Shown here: positions 17,794 through 26,834 of the stretch, piece after piece
How positions within the stretch are numbered: position 1 is the first letter of the stretch
Layout: every line of letters begins with the position of its first letter
NCBI GenBank assembly: GCA_964573105.1
Contig: CAZNIS010000002.1
Span: forward strand, 1-64,000
Length of the DNA stretch: 64,000 nt
DNA from: CAKZSB01 sp964573105
Lineage (GTDB): Bacteria; Pseudomonadota; Gammaproteobacteria; Granulosicoccales; Granulosicoccaceae
Reading direction: 5' to 3'
Notes under the pieces: model-generated
What the model was told of the DNA's origin: nothing
Database searches by the model: none
The model's input: the letters and a program-made list of their open reading frames with translations, nothing else
Made by a program: the position numbers and the translations under genes

Positions 17794-19209
17794 ATGTCGA
17801 GTGAACTTTGGAAGAAGAGTGCGGTAGATCAGGCGCAAGGTCTGCAAGCCGGCGACTTCACTGCCGTCGAACTGCTCGACAGCGTGCTTGCCAGGGTCGC
17901 CGCGCACAATCCGCAGTTGAATGCCATCACCGTCGATTGCTCGGTCGATGCCCGCGAGCAGGCGAGCCGCGCCGATGCCGCTCTGGCAAATGGTGACAGT
18001 CTGGGCCCGCTTCACGGCGTGCCAATCACGATCAAGGAAAACGTCGATCAGGCCGGTTGCGCGACCACCAATGGCATACCGGCATTCGAGCACCTGATCG
18101 CCGAAGACGACTCGCCGATCGTCGCCAACCTGAAAGCCGCAGGCGCGGTGATCATTGGCCGCACCAACACCCCGGAACTATCCATGCGCGCAACCACCGA
18201 TAACCCGTTGCGCGGCCGCACACGCAACCCGTGGCATGAGGATAAATCACCGGGTGGCTCGTCCGGTGGAGCCGGCGCATCGGCGGTTGCAGGTTTTGGT
18301 GCGATTCACCACGGCAACGACATCGGCGGTTCGCTGCGATTCCCGTCTTTCTGCTGTGGTGTCAGCACTGTCAAGCCCACGCAGGGCAGAGTCCCCGCCT
18401 ACAACCCCAGCGCGCCCGCCGAGCGCGGCATGCTGGCGCAGCTGATGTCGGTGCAGGGCGCGATCTGCCGCGAGGTCAAAGACGTGCGGCTGGCGACCAG
18501 CGTGATGGCGCAGGGCGATGCACGCGATCCGTGGTGGGTGCCGGCACCGTTCGACACCTGGCCAGAAGAGCCTGCCCCTGTGATTGGCTACACGCTGGAA
18601 AGCTACGGTTATTCGATCGATCGCGAAATACAGTCCGCCGTCTTGCGAGTGGTGGACTGCCTGCTCGAAGCCGGCTACAAAGTGCAGGAAGTAAAAACCC
18701 CCAGCGTGATGGAGGCCGCGCAAAGCTGGTTTGATGTCGCCGCCTACGAGATTCGCGAAACACTCGGGCCACTGGCCGCCGAGCATGGCAGCGAGACAAT
18801 CAACAACATCTTCAATTGGTACTGTTCGCTGGGCAATCTGGTCGATGCAGACGGATACCGAGTCGGCATCGCCGAGCGCACCCGGTTGACCCGAGAGTGG
18901 AATGTGTTTTTACAAGAATACCCACTCATACTGACCCCTTTACTGATGCAGCCAAACTACCACTGGAACTACGACGCCCAGTCCGAGGCTAATACCCACG
19001 ACCTGTTTCAATCGTCGATCTATAGCTGCGGCATTAACTACCTTGGCTTGCCAGCAGGTGTGTTTCCGGCTGGCGAGGCAGATGGCGTACCTTGTGGTGT
19101 GCAATTGATTGGCAGGCGTTTTCGCGAGGATCAGATTTTAGATCTCATGCAGGCGGTTGAAGATGCGTTGGGGGTGCCGGCGTTTGATTTGTGGGGGAAG
19201 ATGGGGTAG
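17794..19209 (+). CDS. Amidase signature (AS) family amidase
   Basis: The 471-residue enzyme has the Ser-cisSer-Lys catalytic set: the lysine in GVPITIKENVD (about residue 80), the Gly/Ser loop SPGGSSGGAGAS and the nucleophile region GNDIGGSLRFPS. The length is typical. Members hydrolyse small amides, and GatA is a distant homologue. GatA is unlikely because no gatB or gatC is present. It follows the dehydrogenase by 48 bases, so the two may form a small catabolic operon. The substrate is unknown. Confidence 0.88.
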   Translation: MSSELWKKSAVDQAQGLQAGDFTAVELLDSVLARVAAHNPQLNAITVDCSVDAREQASRADAALANGDSLGPLHGVPITIKENVDQAGCATTNGIPAFEHLIAEDDSPIVANLKAAGAVIIGRTNTPELSMRATTDNPLRGRTRNPWHEDKSPGGSSGGAGASAVAGFGAIHHGNDIGGSLRFPSFCCGVSTVKPTQGRVPAYNPSAPAERGMLAQLMSVQGAICREVKDVRLATSVMAQGDARDPWWVPAPFDTWPEEPAPVIGYTLESYGYSIDREIQSAVLRVVDCLLEAGYKVQEVKTPSVMEAAQSWFDVAAYEIRETLGPLAAEHGSETINNIFNWYCSLGNLVDADGYRVGIAERTRLTREWNVFLQEYPLILTPLLMQPNYHWNYDAQSEANTHDLFQSSIYSCGINYLGLPAGVFPAGEADGVPCGVQLIGRRFREDQILDLMQAVEDALGVPAFDLWGKMG

Positions 19210-19456
19210 CGGACGGGAAGAATTGTGTGGCTGTGTGAGGCTGCATCCGGCCAATTCCGGCCATTGTCAATTCCAATTGCTACGGCTAGGTTCTAGGCCG
19301 TCGTAGACGATCGTGATAGTCTTGCGTCTTGTTCGTCCTAACTGATTGTTGCGTTGAGTTCTCATTGGGGAAGGACACGTATGATGGTCTGTATTGAGTA
19401 ACGTACTCAGAATGGATTGACACGATAGCGCACGACCTTGCGAGTAATGGAATAGA

Positions 19457-20104
19457 ATGTCACTAACCGAATCCGAAGCTAGAGCGTTTATAAAAGAAAC
19501 TGTTGATTCGAGACTCAAACGGATCGCAGTTCTTTTCGGAGTGGGGTATGTCGCGGCTGTAGTAGCAATATTTATCTATCTTCAGGGACGTGTAGATACT
19601 GTCGCCGAAAGTTTTTCTTATAGCCTTGATGATAGAATAAGTACTTCAGTTGAAAACGAAGTAGATGATGTATTTGACAATAAGGCCGCGCTGATTGATG
19701 ACATCGATAGAAGACTAGAAAACCTGTCGATTGAGGAGGGAGAGGTAACCAGAAGAGTAGTAGGTATTTCATCCAGGCTTCCCGCGCTTGAGGAGAGAGC
19801 TGCGGGAGTAAACCTCAGTATTGAAGCTTTAGAAAACACCGACGAACATGCATTGGGAAGAAAAATAAGAATAATTGAGGAGGTTGAGCCTGGTTCTGAT
19901 GCAATTCTCGAGCTGTCGATGAAAATAGAGGATCTTCAAAAGAAAAACGATCAACTATCAACAAAAATAGTTACCGAAGAAGTAGTTGTAGTCGATGATC
20001 ATGGTGGTGAGCGAATCTTATTGCGTTTTGATGAATCAGCGACATTCGGAAGTCCATCTATTACTCTTCTCGATGATTCAAAAATTGTTCGTTCTGTATT
20101 CTGA
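19457..20104 (+). CDS. Single-pass membrane coiled-coil protein, probably the 5' part of a broken gene
   Basis: The 215-residue product has a charged N-terminus, one membrane segment (about residues 23-42, IAVLFGVGYVAAVVAIFIYL), a long heptad-like coiled-coil region (about 50-175), and a beta-rich end (RILLRFDESATFGSPSITLL). Its codon use is clearly more AT-rich than the flanking genes, suggesting acquisition. It stops at TGA (20102-20104), and the same frame stays open for 139 more codons. No family was recognised. The 19210-19456 stretch upstream shows no gene. Confidence 0.6.
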   Translation: MSLTESEARAFIKETVDSRLKRIAVLFGVGYVAAVVAIFIYLQGRVDTVAESFSYSLDDRISTSVENEVDDVFDNKAALIDDIDRRLENLSIEEGEVTRRVVGISSRLPALEERAAGVNLSIEALENTDEHALGRKIRIIEEVEPGSDAILELSMKIEDLQKKNDQLSTKIVTEEVVVVDDHGGERILLRFDESATFGSPSITLLDDSKIVRSVF

Positions 20105-20524
20105 TTGGACGAAAAAGGAGAGGGTCATATTGGATTTAGATCACCGTCAACATCGGACAGCACCCAAATCAGTTCTACGACTGATATTGGTATGAGTAAC
20201 TCAAAAAAGTGGGGAGGAGATAAACCGCTGTTTGTAGTCCAGGATCAGGGGCAGATAATTCCCTACATGGATACGGTTTGGCATGATATGCTGGTTCCTA
20301 AAGGTTGGCAGTCTTTCGAGGCCAAGTGCAGATATCGAAGCGGATGGATCGAGTTTAGAGGGCGTTTCTCTCATCCGGATCTTTCCGGTTGGCCTGCAGC
20401 GGAAGTTAAACTACTACCGAAAGAGTGCACTCCTAAATCGCCCAGGCACACTACAATGGCGTGTCACGGATCCGGTGGTTTGGCGCAGGTATGTAACAAT
20501 GACGTTACCCAACAGGCAATGTGA
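20105..20524 (+). pseudogene. In-frame continuation of the coiled-coil gene after a TGA
   Basis: This 139-codon frame begins directly after the TGA, in the same frame as the upstream gene, with LDEKGEGHIGFRSPS. The join IVRSVF-(stop)-LDEKGEGHIGF reads as one beta-strand pattern, so the TGA probably replaced a sense codon such as TGG. The body (KPLFVVQDQGQ, GWQSFEAKCRYRSGWIEFRG) looks like real protein. Near 20420 the reading may shift again, because another frame then reads GTLQWRVTDPVVWRRY. No good start codon or ribosome site lies at its beginning. It could instead be an independent gene from the ATG at about 20192. Confidence 0.5.
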
Positions 20525-20836
20525 AAATTTATACTCGGGTCAAGGCCAATCAGACACGGTTCGAAGGCCTGCGTATTTGGGGGAGGTAAGAAGGAAAGAT
20601 AGACGAGCAGTAGTAAGGCAAAAATCTCAGCACTTGCAACCTTGCAACGACTGCTTTGGGCACAAAGCGGAGGCATTGCGCGGAAAAGTACAGCGATATT
20701 TCTCATCAGAAGGCTGAGAATTCATGATGCCTCGGCCATTGCAGTAGCTACGCTGCTTTTTCTGGATGTTTAGCGGGATAGCCGGAACAGGTTCCCAAGT
20801 AGAGCAAAAACTTCGACCGATATGCCGGAGCGATTG
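20525..20836. other. Intergenic, nothing recognised
   Basis: About 310 bases between the broken coiled-coil gene and the convergent phosphodiesterase gene. Open frames here are short and overlap one another without ribosome sites. No repeat, RNA or terminator was seen. Confidence 0.5.
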
Positions 20837-22201
20837 TCAACCAACCATCCGCTCAACCAATAGCTTTTTCAAATCACGCATGGGTACAGAATCAGTACTC
20901 TCTCTCGACCAACTGGTAATCAGAGTCGCACCGTTATCTGGTTCGGACAGCACCTTGCGTGCACCACGTGGATTGGCTGGGTTCGGGTCGATGACATCGA
21001 AGGGGACTGCCAATCGGCTCATCTTTTGCGCCAGTCGCCACGCGATATGCAGCTTGCCAAATGGCCCGGGTGGTGGAAACAGCTCGCAGGGATCAAAGCC
21101 TGCCTTGTCGAATATAGCGATACATTTTTCGTAGTCGGGCGCGCGCTTTGGATCTGTCCAGTAGGGCCAGCTAAACCAGCTATTGTCATCAGCCAGCGCC
21201 AGTAACTCACCGCTGCGTTGATGGTAAATACCGTGTTCGCGTTGCGCTTCTTCATCGAGTACCGACTGAATGCCTGGCGTGTTGAGTAGTAATTGACGTA
21301 CTGCCTCAATATCAGCGGAATCCGCTACGTAGACGTGAGCTGCCTGGTTGTCGCACACGGCGACTGCGCGACTGGTACCGGCTTCTATCTGGTCACCGTT
21401 GGCCGCCTCTTCGATATTAAGAAAGCCTGCCTCACGCAGGATTCTGTTCGGCATCACCGGCTGGCTTACATCAGTAAATCCATAGTCAGAGACGATGGTG
21501 ATATCGCGATCGTTTTTTTTCGCCGCCTCAATGACTCGCCCCAGTTCACTATCCATATTGCGTAGAGCTTCTTTGGCCTGTGGCGATGATGGGCCGTGTC
21601 GCTGGCCCTCGTAGTCGAGGTAGGGAGCGTAGGCGAGCAATAGCTCAGGATCATCCTGTTGCATGACCTGCAGGGTGGCATCAATAATCCATCGTGTTGA
21701 TCGCATGCCTGCAAACGGGCCCCAAAATTGTGGAAACGGAAATTTGCCTAACTCTGAGACCAGTCTGTCGTGCAGTGATCTGGGCGAGCTGTAAAAATCA
21801 AAACTCTTGCGACCACTGGCCCAGTAGACCGGGCGTTCGGTGATATGGATGTCGGTGTTTGAGTCGGCGACAAAACGCCAGAACAGGCTCGCACAGCGCG
21901 CATCTGGCTGGTGCGTGCGCAGGGCATCCCAGATGGTTTCTCCGTGTACGTGGTGTGCGGAGCGATTCCACATAAATACTTTGGCGTGATTGCGTTCATA
22001 CCAGCCATTGGCGACGATGCCGTGTTGTGCCGGATCGGTACCAGTTACCATGGTCGCGTGCGATGTGCAGGTTAGTGCGGGCAACGGTTCACGAAGCGGG
22101 CTGATGCTGCCGCTACTGATGACGCGCTGCAGATTGGGCATGTTGTCGTCGACTTCGCCAGGGCTTAAAGCGGCGAGATTCAGCAACAGGAGCTTGCGCA
22201 T
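20837..22201 (-). CDS. Alkaline phosphatase superfamily phosphodiesterase, divergent nucleotide pyrophosphatase type
   Basis: The 454-residue product has the nucleophile region PALTCTSHATMVTGTDPAQHGI (Thr44 aligns with the nucleophile of NPP enzymes) and one metal cluster segment, YLDYEGQRHG. The usual SDHGM motif is SDYGF (Asp239-Tyr240), and the canonical Asp near the N-terminus is replaced by NLAALSP. There is no signal peptide, so the protein is probably cytoplasmic. These substitutions suggest a subfamily with altered metal ligands. The enzyme would be expected to act on phosphodiesters or phosphonates, but the substrate is unknown. Confidence 0.75.
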   Translation of the reverse strand: MRKLLLLNLAALSPGEVDDNMPNLQRVISSGSISPLREPLPALTCTSHATMVTGTDPAQHGIVANGWYERNHAKVFMWNRSAHHVHGETIWDALRTHQPDARCASLFWRFVADSNTDIHITERPVYWASGRKSFDFYSSPRSLHDRLVSELGKFPFPQFWGPFAGMRSTRWIIDATLQVMQQDDPELLLAYAPYLDYEGQRHGPSSPQAKEALRNMDSELGRVIEAAKKNDRDITIVSDYGFTDVSQPVMPNRILREAGFLNIEEAANGDQIEAGTSRAVAVCDNQAAHVYVADSADIEAVRQLLLNTPGIQSVLDEEAQREHGIYHQRSGELLALADDNSWFSWPYWTDPKRAPDYEKCIAIFDKAGFDPCELFPPPGPFGKLHIAWRLAQKMSRLAVPFDVIDPNPANPRGARKVLSEPDNGATLITSWSRESTDSVPMRDLKKLLVERMVG

Positions 22202-22279
22202 GGAGTGATTTCCAACGTGGGCTGCTCGCTGCGATGCAAGAGCAGCCGTTGCTTTGTGTGTTGTTGTGGTGCCAGGCTG

Positions 22280-22308
22280 GACTGCAATACCGGAATTGCT
22301 TTGCAGTC
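22280..22308 (-). terminator. Hairpin downstream of the DUF3179 gene
   Basis: GACTGCAA (22280-22287) and TTGCAGTC (22301-22308) form an 8-bp stem with a 13-base loop. It lies 100 bases after the DUF3179 stop and before the phosphodiesterase start. There is no T-run, so the terminator role is weak. Confidence 0.35.
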
Positions 22309-22407
22309 TGGTTGCCAGCCCCGATGAAACCAGTTTATAGCATTAGTGATAGTCTAACCAATGGGTAGACTTCCGACTGCGCAAACCCACGCAAACGTTG
22401 AACAGGC

Positions 22408-23790
22408 TTATGGCTGCCACACTTGCGTTTGAGGATGGAACTGTGACCAGGCAAACCAGAACGCCTGATGGGTTGTCCATGTCGATCCCGCCGCGTCAAC
22501 GGCACCGATGCCGCCCGCGTCCAGTTGAAGATAGATATTTTCAAACGATACCTCATCACCGCGCAGCAGAGCGATGTAGGCCGTGGCTCTGGGAAATGCC
22601 ACAGCCTGGCCTGATGTGGTGATTGCACCGACGATGTCTTCCTGTGCGGGCAGGCGTGGGTCAACATCACCTATCGGGAAAATTGGGCCATTGGCATCGC
22701 GGTGGTTGCGAAAATCCGGCTTGCGTCCCAGTGCATAGCGTTGCAATAAAACGGTTGTGTCCGGGTTTGCCTGTTTCCAGGATGCCCAGTCCGTGGTGAT
22801 CACAGTCGTCTGCGGGAGCACGATGTTTTGCTTTGCCAAAGGCCCCGTCAGCGCGCGACCCAGAAATGTGTCGAACAGTGATCGGGTGTTGAGGTCGTAC
22901 ATTACTTTGTTGGAACGCTTGAGTAATCCTGATGTGCGCAACACCGGGCGCTTGATACCATCCGGTACCTGATCCGTGAAGTAGGCCTGAGCCGCTGCAC
23001 ACAGGGTGCAATAGGGGATGCCAAGATGTCTTCCACCCAGCGTATCATTGACCATTTCCCGCACCTCCATAATCTGTCTGGGATAGGCACGCGATTCGCC
23101 ATTGACGGTGATGCCGAAAATAATATCGTCGTCCTGCAGCCAGGCTGCATCTTCGGCGTTGCTCACTTCGGGGTTATCGATGGCTGGAATACAGCCACTG
23201 CATCGCGGGTCATACTGGTTGAACGGGCGGTTGTCGATCGGCACGCCACCCCAGGAAACGAATCGCCAGTCGATGTCGCCCTCGACAAACAGATCTTCCC
23301 AACCCGGAACATTAGACGTAAAAATAACGGCTTTGTAGTTAAGATATTCCGGTGGTGCCGGAATATCCCAGGCGATCAAATGGTTGGTGATGTTGTGCCA
23401 GGCGAGGAAGCTGTCGAACTCTTTTTCAAGTAACGCTGAAGCGGTTTGCACCAGCGTGGTTCTAGCCTCTTTTGTGGCAACAAATCGCATCATGTCTGCA
23501 ATGATCCACGCCAGTCGCGGATCACCGGATTTTGCAATCGCGGCCAGTGCCTGCTCTTGATTATCGTCCCATACTGATAGTGTGTTGCTGTCGATGAATG
23601 CCACGCGTGCGGCAAATTGCATCGCCGGTGACAGCGGGCCGTCTGGCACGGCAGGTGGGTTGCCGAATTCTGTGTCGATAAACTCGGACAGTGATTTTGA
23701 TATCAGCGCCAGTGCGTTTGTAGATGCCATGCTGGACAGCGCAAGGACGATGACAAGAATGGCGTGACGCATAGGTCGATGCTGTTTCAT
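22408..23790 (-). CDS. DUF3179 exported protein
   Basis: The 460-residue product starts MKQHRPMRHAILVIVLALSS, a signal peptide ending near ALA. The DUF3179 region contains FGITVNGESRAYPRQIME, then the cysteine pair in LGIPYCTLCAAAQAYF, followed by RTSGLLKRSNKVMYDLNTRSL. The CxxC-like pair and the domain are known in many bacteria and archaea without an established function. I chose the ATG at 23790; an in-frame ATG at 23772 is also possible. It lies upstream of the phosphodiesterase on the same strand, about 200 bases apart. Confidence 0.85.
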   Translation of the reverse strand: MKQHRPMRHAILVIVLALSSMASTNALALISKSLSEFIDTEFGNPPAVPDGPLSPAMQFAARVAFIDSNTLSVWDDNQEQALAAIAKSGDPRLAWIIADMMRFVATKEARTTLVQTASALLEKEFDSFLAWHNITNHLIAWDIPAPPEYLNYKAVIFTSNVPGWEDLFVEGDIDWRFVSWGGVPIDNRPFNQYDPRCSGCIPAIDNPEVSNAEDAAWLQDDDIIFGITVNGESRAYPRQIMEVREMVNDTLGGRHLGIPYCTLCAAAQAYFTDQVPDGIKRPVLRTSGLLKRSNKVMYDLNTRSLFDTFLGRALTGPLAKQNIVLPQTTVITTDWASWKQANPDTTVLLQRYALGRKPDFRNHRDANGPIFPIGDVDPRLPAQEDIVGAITTSGQAVAFPRATAYIALLRGDEVSFENIYLQLDAGGIGAVDAAGSTWTTHQAFWFAWSQFHPQTQVWQP

Positions 23791-23914
23791 TGGGCCGGTG
23801 TTCCTGATCGGTACCGGGTTAGGACATCGGCGGGTTCGATGCGTTTCAATTGTTGGCGAGTTTTTCGCGCCGCTTGGCAGCGCTGGATTTTCTCTCAATG
23901 GTGTGGGTCGAGGA

Positions 23915-24307
23915 TCAGGTCACCACCCAATTCAGTAGCAAGTGAAGCGCTGCAGAAATGATAACGCCGAATGTCAATGCCATGCCAATGACTCGCAGGC
24001 GAATGTTCTCAGGCTCGCGGCTGATGCCAAACGCGTGTATCACCCGCCCAAGTACCAAAGCTATGCACACCAGATGGATGCGAATGCCAGATCCGCCGGA
24101 CTGTTCGAGCAGGTAGATCAGTATCAGTGAGATCGGAACGTACTCTGCGAAATTCGCGTGTGCACGTGCCGCGCGGCTCAGATGGATATTGCCACCGTTG
24201 CCAACGCCGATCTGGTGTTTGCGACGCAACAGCAATGTGCGCACGCTTAAGGCGACAAAAACCAAAGCGAGCAACGGGGCGTATAGAGCCAGTGTAGACA
24301 TGGGCAT
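23915..24307 (-). CDS. MAPEG-family membrane protein
   Basis: The 130-residue, four-helix membrane protein has the MAPEG signature around RAARAHANFAEYVPISLILI and GRVIHAFGISREPE. MAPEG proteins are glutathione-dependent transferases or peroxidases; bacterial ones are mostly uncharacterised. Starts at 24307 or 24301 are possible. It follows argE by 24 bases on the same strand and may be in the same transcript. Confidence 0.85.
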   Translation of the reverse strand: MPMSTLALYAPLLALVFVALSVRTLLLRRKHQIGVGNGGNIHLSRAARAHANFAEYVPISLILIYLLEQSGGSGIRIHLVCIALVLGRVIHAFGISREPENIRLRVIGMALTFGVIISAALHLLLNWVVT

Positions 24308-24331
24308 AGTATTTTTGTGTTGGGCTGAAAG

Positions 24332-25555
24332 TCAGGTCATGGGTGGCAAAATATCGTCTGCGTTATCGAGCTCTGCCCAGTCAAGCATCTTGTAGACAAA
24401 GTCGACGCACTCACCTAATTGGCTGACTTCGATGAATTCATCCGGTTGATGGGCTTGTTCAATACTGCCCGGGCCGTATACGACCGCAGGCATACCGGCT
24501 TGCTGGAACAGGCCCGCTTCGGTACCGAATGATACGGTGCCGGATTCGTTGAGCCCGGATAAATGCCGGATCAGTTGTTCTGCGGGTGAGTCTGCATCCG
24601 GCTTTAATCCGGGTACCGTGTTGTACTTTTCTGTGCTAACGCCGGCCTTGTCCGATACCTTTTTAAGGCCGGGATCGATTTCCTGTTCGATAAAATCCCG
24701 TACCCGTTGTTCCAGTGCATCGGCATCGTCGGCAGGCAGTTCGCGAAAACCCCATTGCACAGTGGTGAATTCGGGGATGATGTTATTGGCTGTGCCGCCG
24801 TTGATAATGCCAAGGTCAACGGTCGTGTAGGGCGGGTCAAACGGGCTGTTCGGGTCTGCGTTGTCGGCCAACTCTTGTTGCATCTGTTCCAGAAAAGTCA
24901 CCAGACGCGCGGCCGCCATAATGGAGTTTGCGCCAAGCCTTGGGTCGCTGGAGTGGGCGGGTACGCCACGCACCACGCTGCGCAGTGAACGCGAACCCTT
25001 GTGACCGCCGATAATTTTCATCAGGGTGGGTTCACCGACAATCACCGCGCGTGGCAACGGCAGGTTTGCCACTACATCATCTATCAGGCCGCGTACACCG
25101 ATACAGCCCACTTCTTCATCGTATGAAAAGGCGAAGTGAATGGGTATATTCAGGTTTCGACGTTTCATCTCCGGTGCGATAGCCAGTGCTACAGCGACGA
25201 ACCCTTTCATGTCGACCACACCGCGCCCGATTAACTTACCGTCAGTCTGGCGCATCTTGAACGGATCAGCGGTCCAGTCCTGCCCGTCCACCGGCACGAC
25301 ATCGATATGGCCAGACAGCACTACTCCACCTTTGATATCCGGTCCGATCGTCGCCCATAAATTAGCCTTGCGCCCAGTGCTGTCATGCGTCAGACGCGAC
25401 GCGATGCCAAGATTATCCAGATAGGATTGTATGTGTGCGATCAGCTTTAAATTGGACTCTCGCGAGGTGGTGTCGAAACTGATCAGCTCGTCTAGTATTG
25501 CAATCGTTTTTTGCAGTGCTTCGCTTTGTTTCATAGGAAATTCGGTCTCAGTCAT
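24332..25555 (-). CDS. argE: Acetylornithine deacetylase (M20 family)
   Basis: The product removes the acetyl group of N-acetylornithine, giving ornithine for arginine synthesis. M20 metal-site motifs are present: SGHIDVVPVDGQDWTADPF, GRGVVDMKGFVA, the general base in FSYDEEVGCIG, VIVGEPTLMKII, and the dimerisation-domain histidine in GVPAHSSDPRLG. The C-terminal FGTEAGLF and YGPGSIEQAHQPDEFI are ArgE-like. The first ATG (25555) overlaps the acyl-CoA dehydrogenase stop in ATGACTGA; the ATG at 25534 is an alternative. Related deacylases cannot be fully excluded. Confidence 0.88.
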   Translation of the reverse strand: MTETEFPMKQSEALQKTIAILDELISFDTTSRESNLKLIAHIQSYLDNLGIASRLTHDSTGRKANLWATIGPDIKGGVVLSGHIDVVPVDGQDWTADPFKMRQTDGKLIGRGVVDMKGFVAVALAIAPEMKRRNLNIPIHFAFSYDEEVGCIGVRGLIDDVVANLPLPRAVIVGEPTLMKIIGGHKGSRSLRSVVRGVPAHSSDPRLGANSIMAAARLVTFLEQMQQELADNADPNSPFDPPYTTVDLGIINGGTANNIIPEFTTVQWGFRELPADDADALEQRVRDFIEQEIDPGLKKVSDKAGVSTEKYNTVPGLKPDADSPAEQLIRHLSGLNESGTVSFGTEAGLFQQAGMPAVVYGPGSIEQAHQPDEFIEVSQLGECVDFVYKMLDWAELDNADDILPPMT

Positions 25556-26702
25556 CCAGCGTCGGTTGGCGGCTGATCAGTTCTTTCATGATCTCCGAGG
25601 TGCCGCCATAGATGCGCTGCACGCGCGAATCGGCATAGCGCCTGGCGATTGAATATTCCCACATATAGCCGTAACCACCGTGCAGCTGCAGGCAGGCATC
25701 GATCACGCGATCCTGCATTTCGGTCAGCCACAGTTTGCACATCGACGCCTGCTCGGTGGACAGTTCGCCAACGTTGTGGGCGGCTACGCAGCGATCGACA
25801 AAAGCTTCACCGACTTCTATTTCTGTGCGTAGTTCGGCAAGCTTGTAGCGGGTGTTTTGAAAATTGCCAATCGGCTGTCCGAAGGCTTTTCTATCCTGCA
25901 CGTAGGCGACTGTTTCGGCATAGGCCCCTTTTGCAGCACCGAGTGCCGTCAGCCCGATCAGCAGCCGTTCAAATGGCAGCTCGGCCATCAGTAAATTGAG
26001 GCCGCGATGTTCCTCACCGATGATATTGCTGGCTGGCACGCGAACGTTTTCGAAGAACAGTTCAGCAGTGTCCTGCGATTTCTGCCCAAGCTTTTTCAGA
26101 TTGCGCCCGCGAACAAAGCCTTCCGATTTTGTATCGACCAGTATCACGCTGATGCCACCGCGCTCGGCCTCCGGATCAGTGCGACAGACTACCGCAATCG
26201 CGTCTGCCTGAATGCCGTTGGTAATGAATATCTTCGAGCCGTTGATGATGTAGTCATCGCCGTCGCGATCGGCGCGCGTTTTCACACCGCGAAGATCCGA
26301 TCCCGCTGCAGGTTCAGTCATCGCGACCGCGAACAATACTTCGCCGCTGGCGGCTCTTGGCAGCCAATCGCGTTTCAGCGCTTCGCTAGCCTGATTCTGC
26401 ATGTAGTAGGCGACGATGTCGTGCACACCGATGCCACCCAGGCCGGCGACGCCGCAGCGACCGGTCTCCTCGTAGATAACTGCGCTGGCGCGCATGTCGC
26501 CGCCGACGCCACCATATTCCTCTTTAACCATCGGGCACATTGCGCCCAGTGATGCGAGCTTGTTCCAGACCTCGCGATCGGCGTGGCCCTGTTCTTCCCA
26601 GCGCTCGTTGAGCGGGACAACCTCTGTCTCCAGCAATTTGCGGATTTCATCGCGCAGCAATTGATGTTCGGGCTCGTAGATCGTACGTTTAGAAAAGCTC
26701 AT
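25548..26702 (-). CDS. Acyl-CoA dehydrogenase
   Basis: This FAD enzyme catalyses the alpha,beta-dehydrogenation of acyl-CoA. The 384-residue protein shows AVAMTEPAAGSDLRGVKTRA (FAD/acyl contact), ITNGIQADAIAVVCRT, YVQDRKAFGQPIGNFQ, QLHGGYGYMWEYSIARRYADSRV (FAD), and the C-terminal IYGGTSEIMKELISR. It lacks a glutamate at the short-chain position immediately before GT in IYGGTSE, as some long or branched-chain types do. I chose the ATG at 26702. It is coupled to argE by an 8-base overlap, an odd functional pairing. Confidence 0.9.
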   Translation of the reverse strand: MSFSKRTIYEPEHQLLRDEIRKLLETEVVPLNERWEEQGHADREVWNKLASLGAMCPMVKEEYGGVGGDMRASAVIYEETGRCGVAGLGGIGVHDIVAYYMQNQASEALKRDWLPRAASGEVLFAVAMTEPAAGSDLRGVKTRADRDGDDYIINGSKIFITNGIQADAIAVVCRTDPEAERGGISVILVDTKSEGFVRGRNLKKLGQKSQDTAELFFENVRVPASNIIGEEHRGLNLLMAELPFERLLIGLTALGAAKGAYAETVAYVQDRKAFGQPIGNFQNTRYKLAELRTEIEVGEAFVDRCVAAHNVGELSTEQASMCKLWLTEMQDRVIDACLQLHGGYGYMWEYSIARRYADSRVQRIYGGTSEIMKELISRQPTLDD

Positions 26703-26834
26703 GGCTTGGCTCGCTGACTGGTTTGTGGCCGCGCTCGGCAGGGGCACGGCAGAGGTGGTCGTTTCGCCACAATATCAAATCGGCACAGCATTGTAAGCTC
26801 AGCGTAGGTTCCCCCCAACGCTACAGGTGACTGT

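Noticed and set aside
19267..19518. 83-codon minus-strand frame overlapping the start of the coiled-coil gene
   Set aside because: It overlaps the better supported + strand gene and its intergenic region and has no recognisable start signal.
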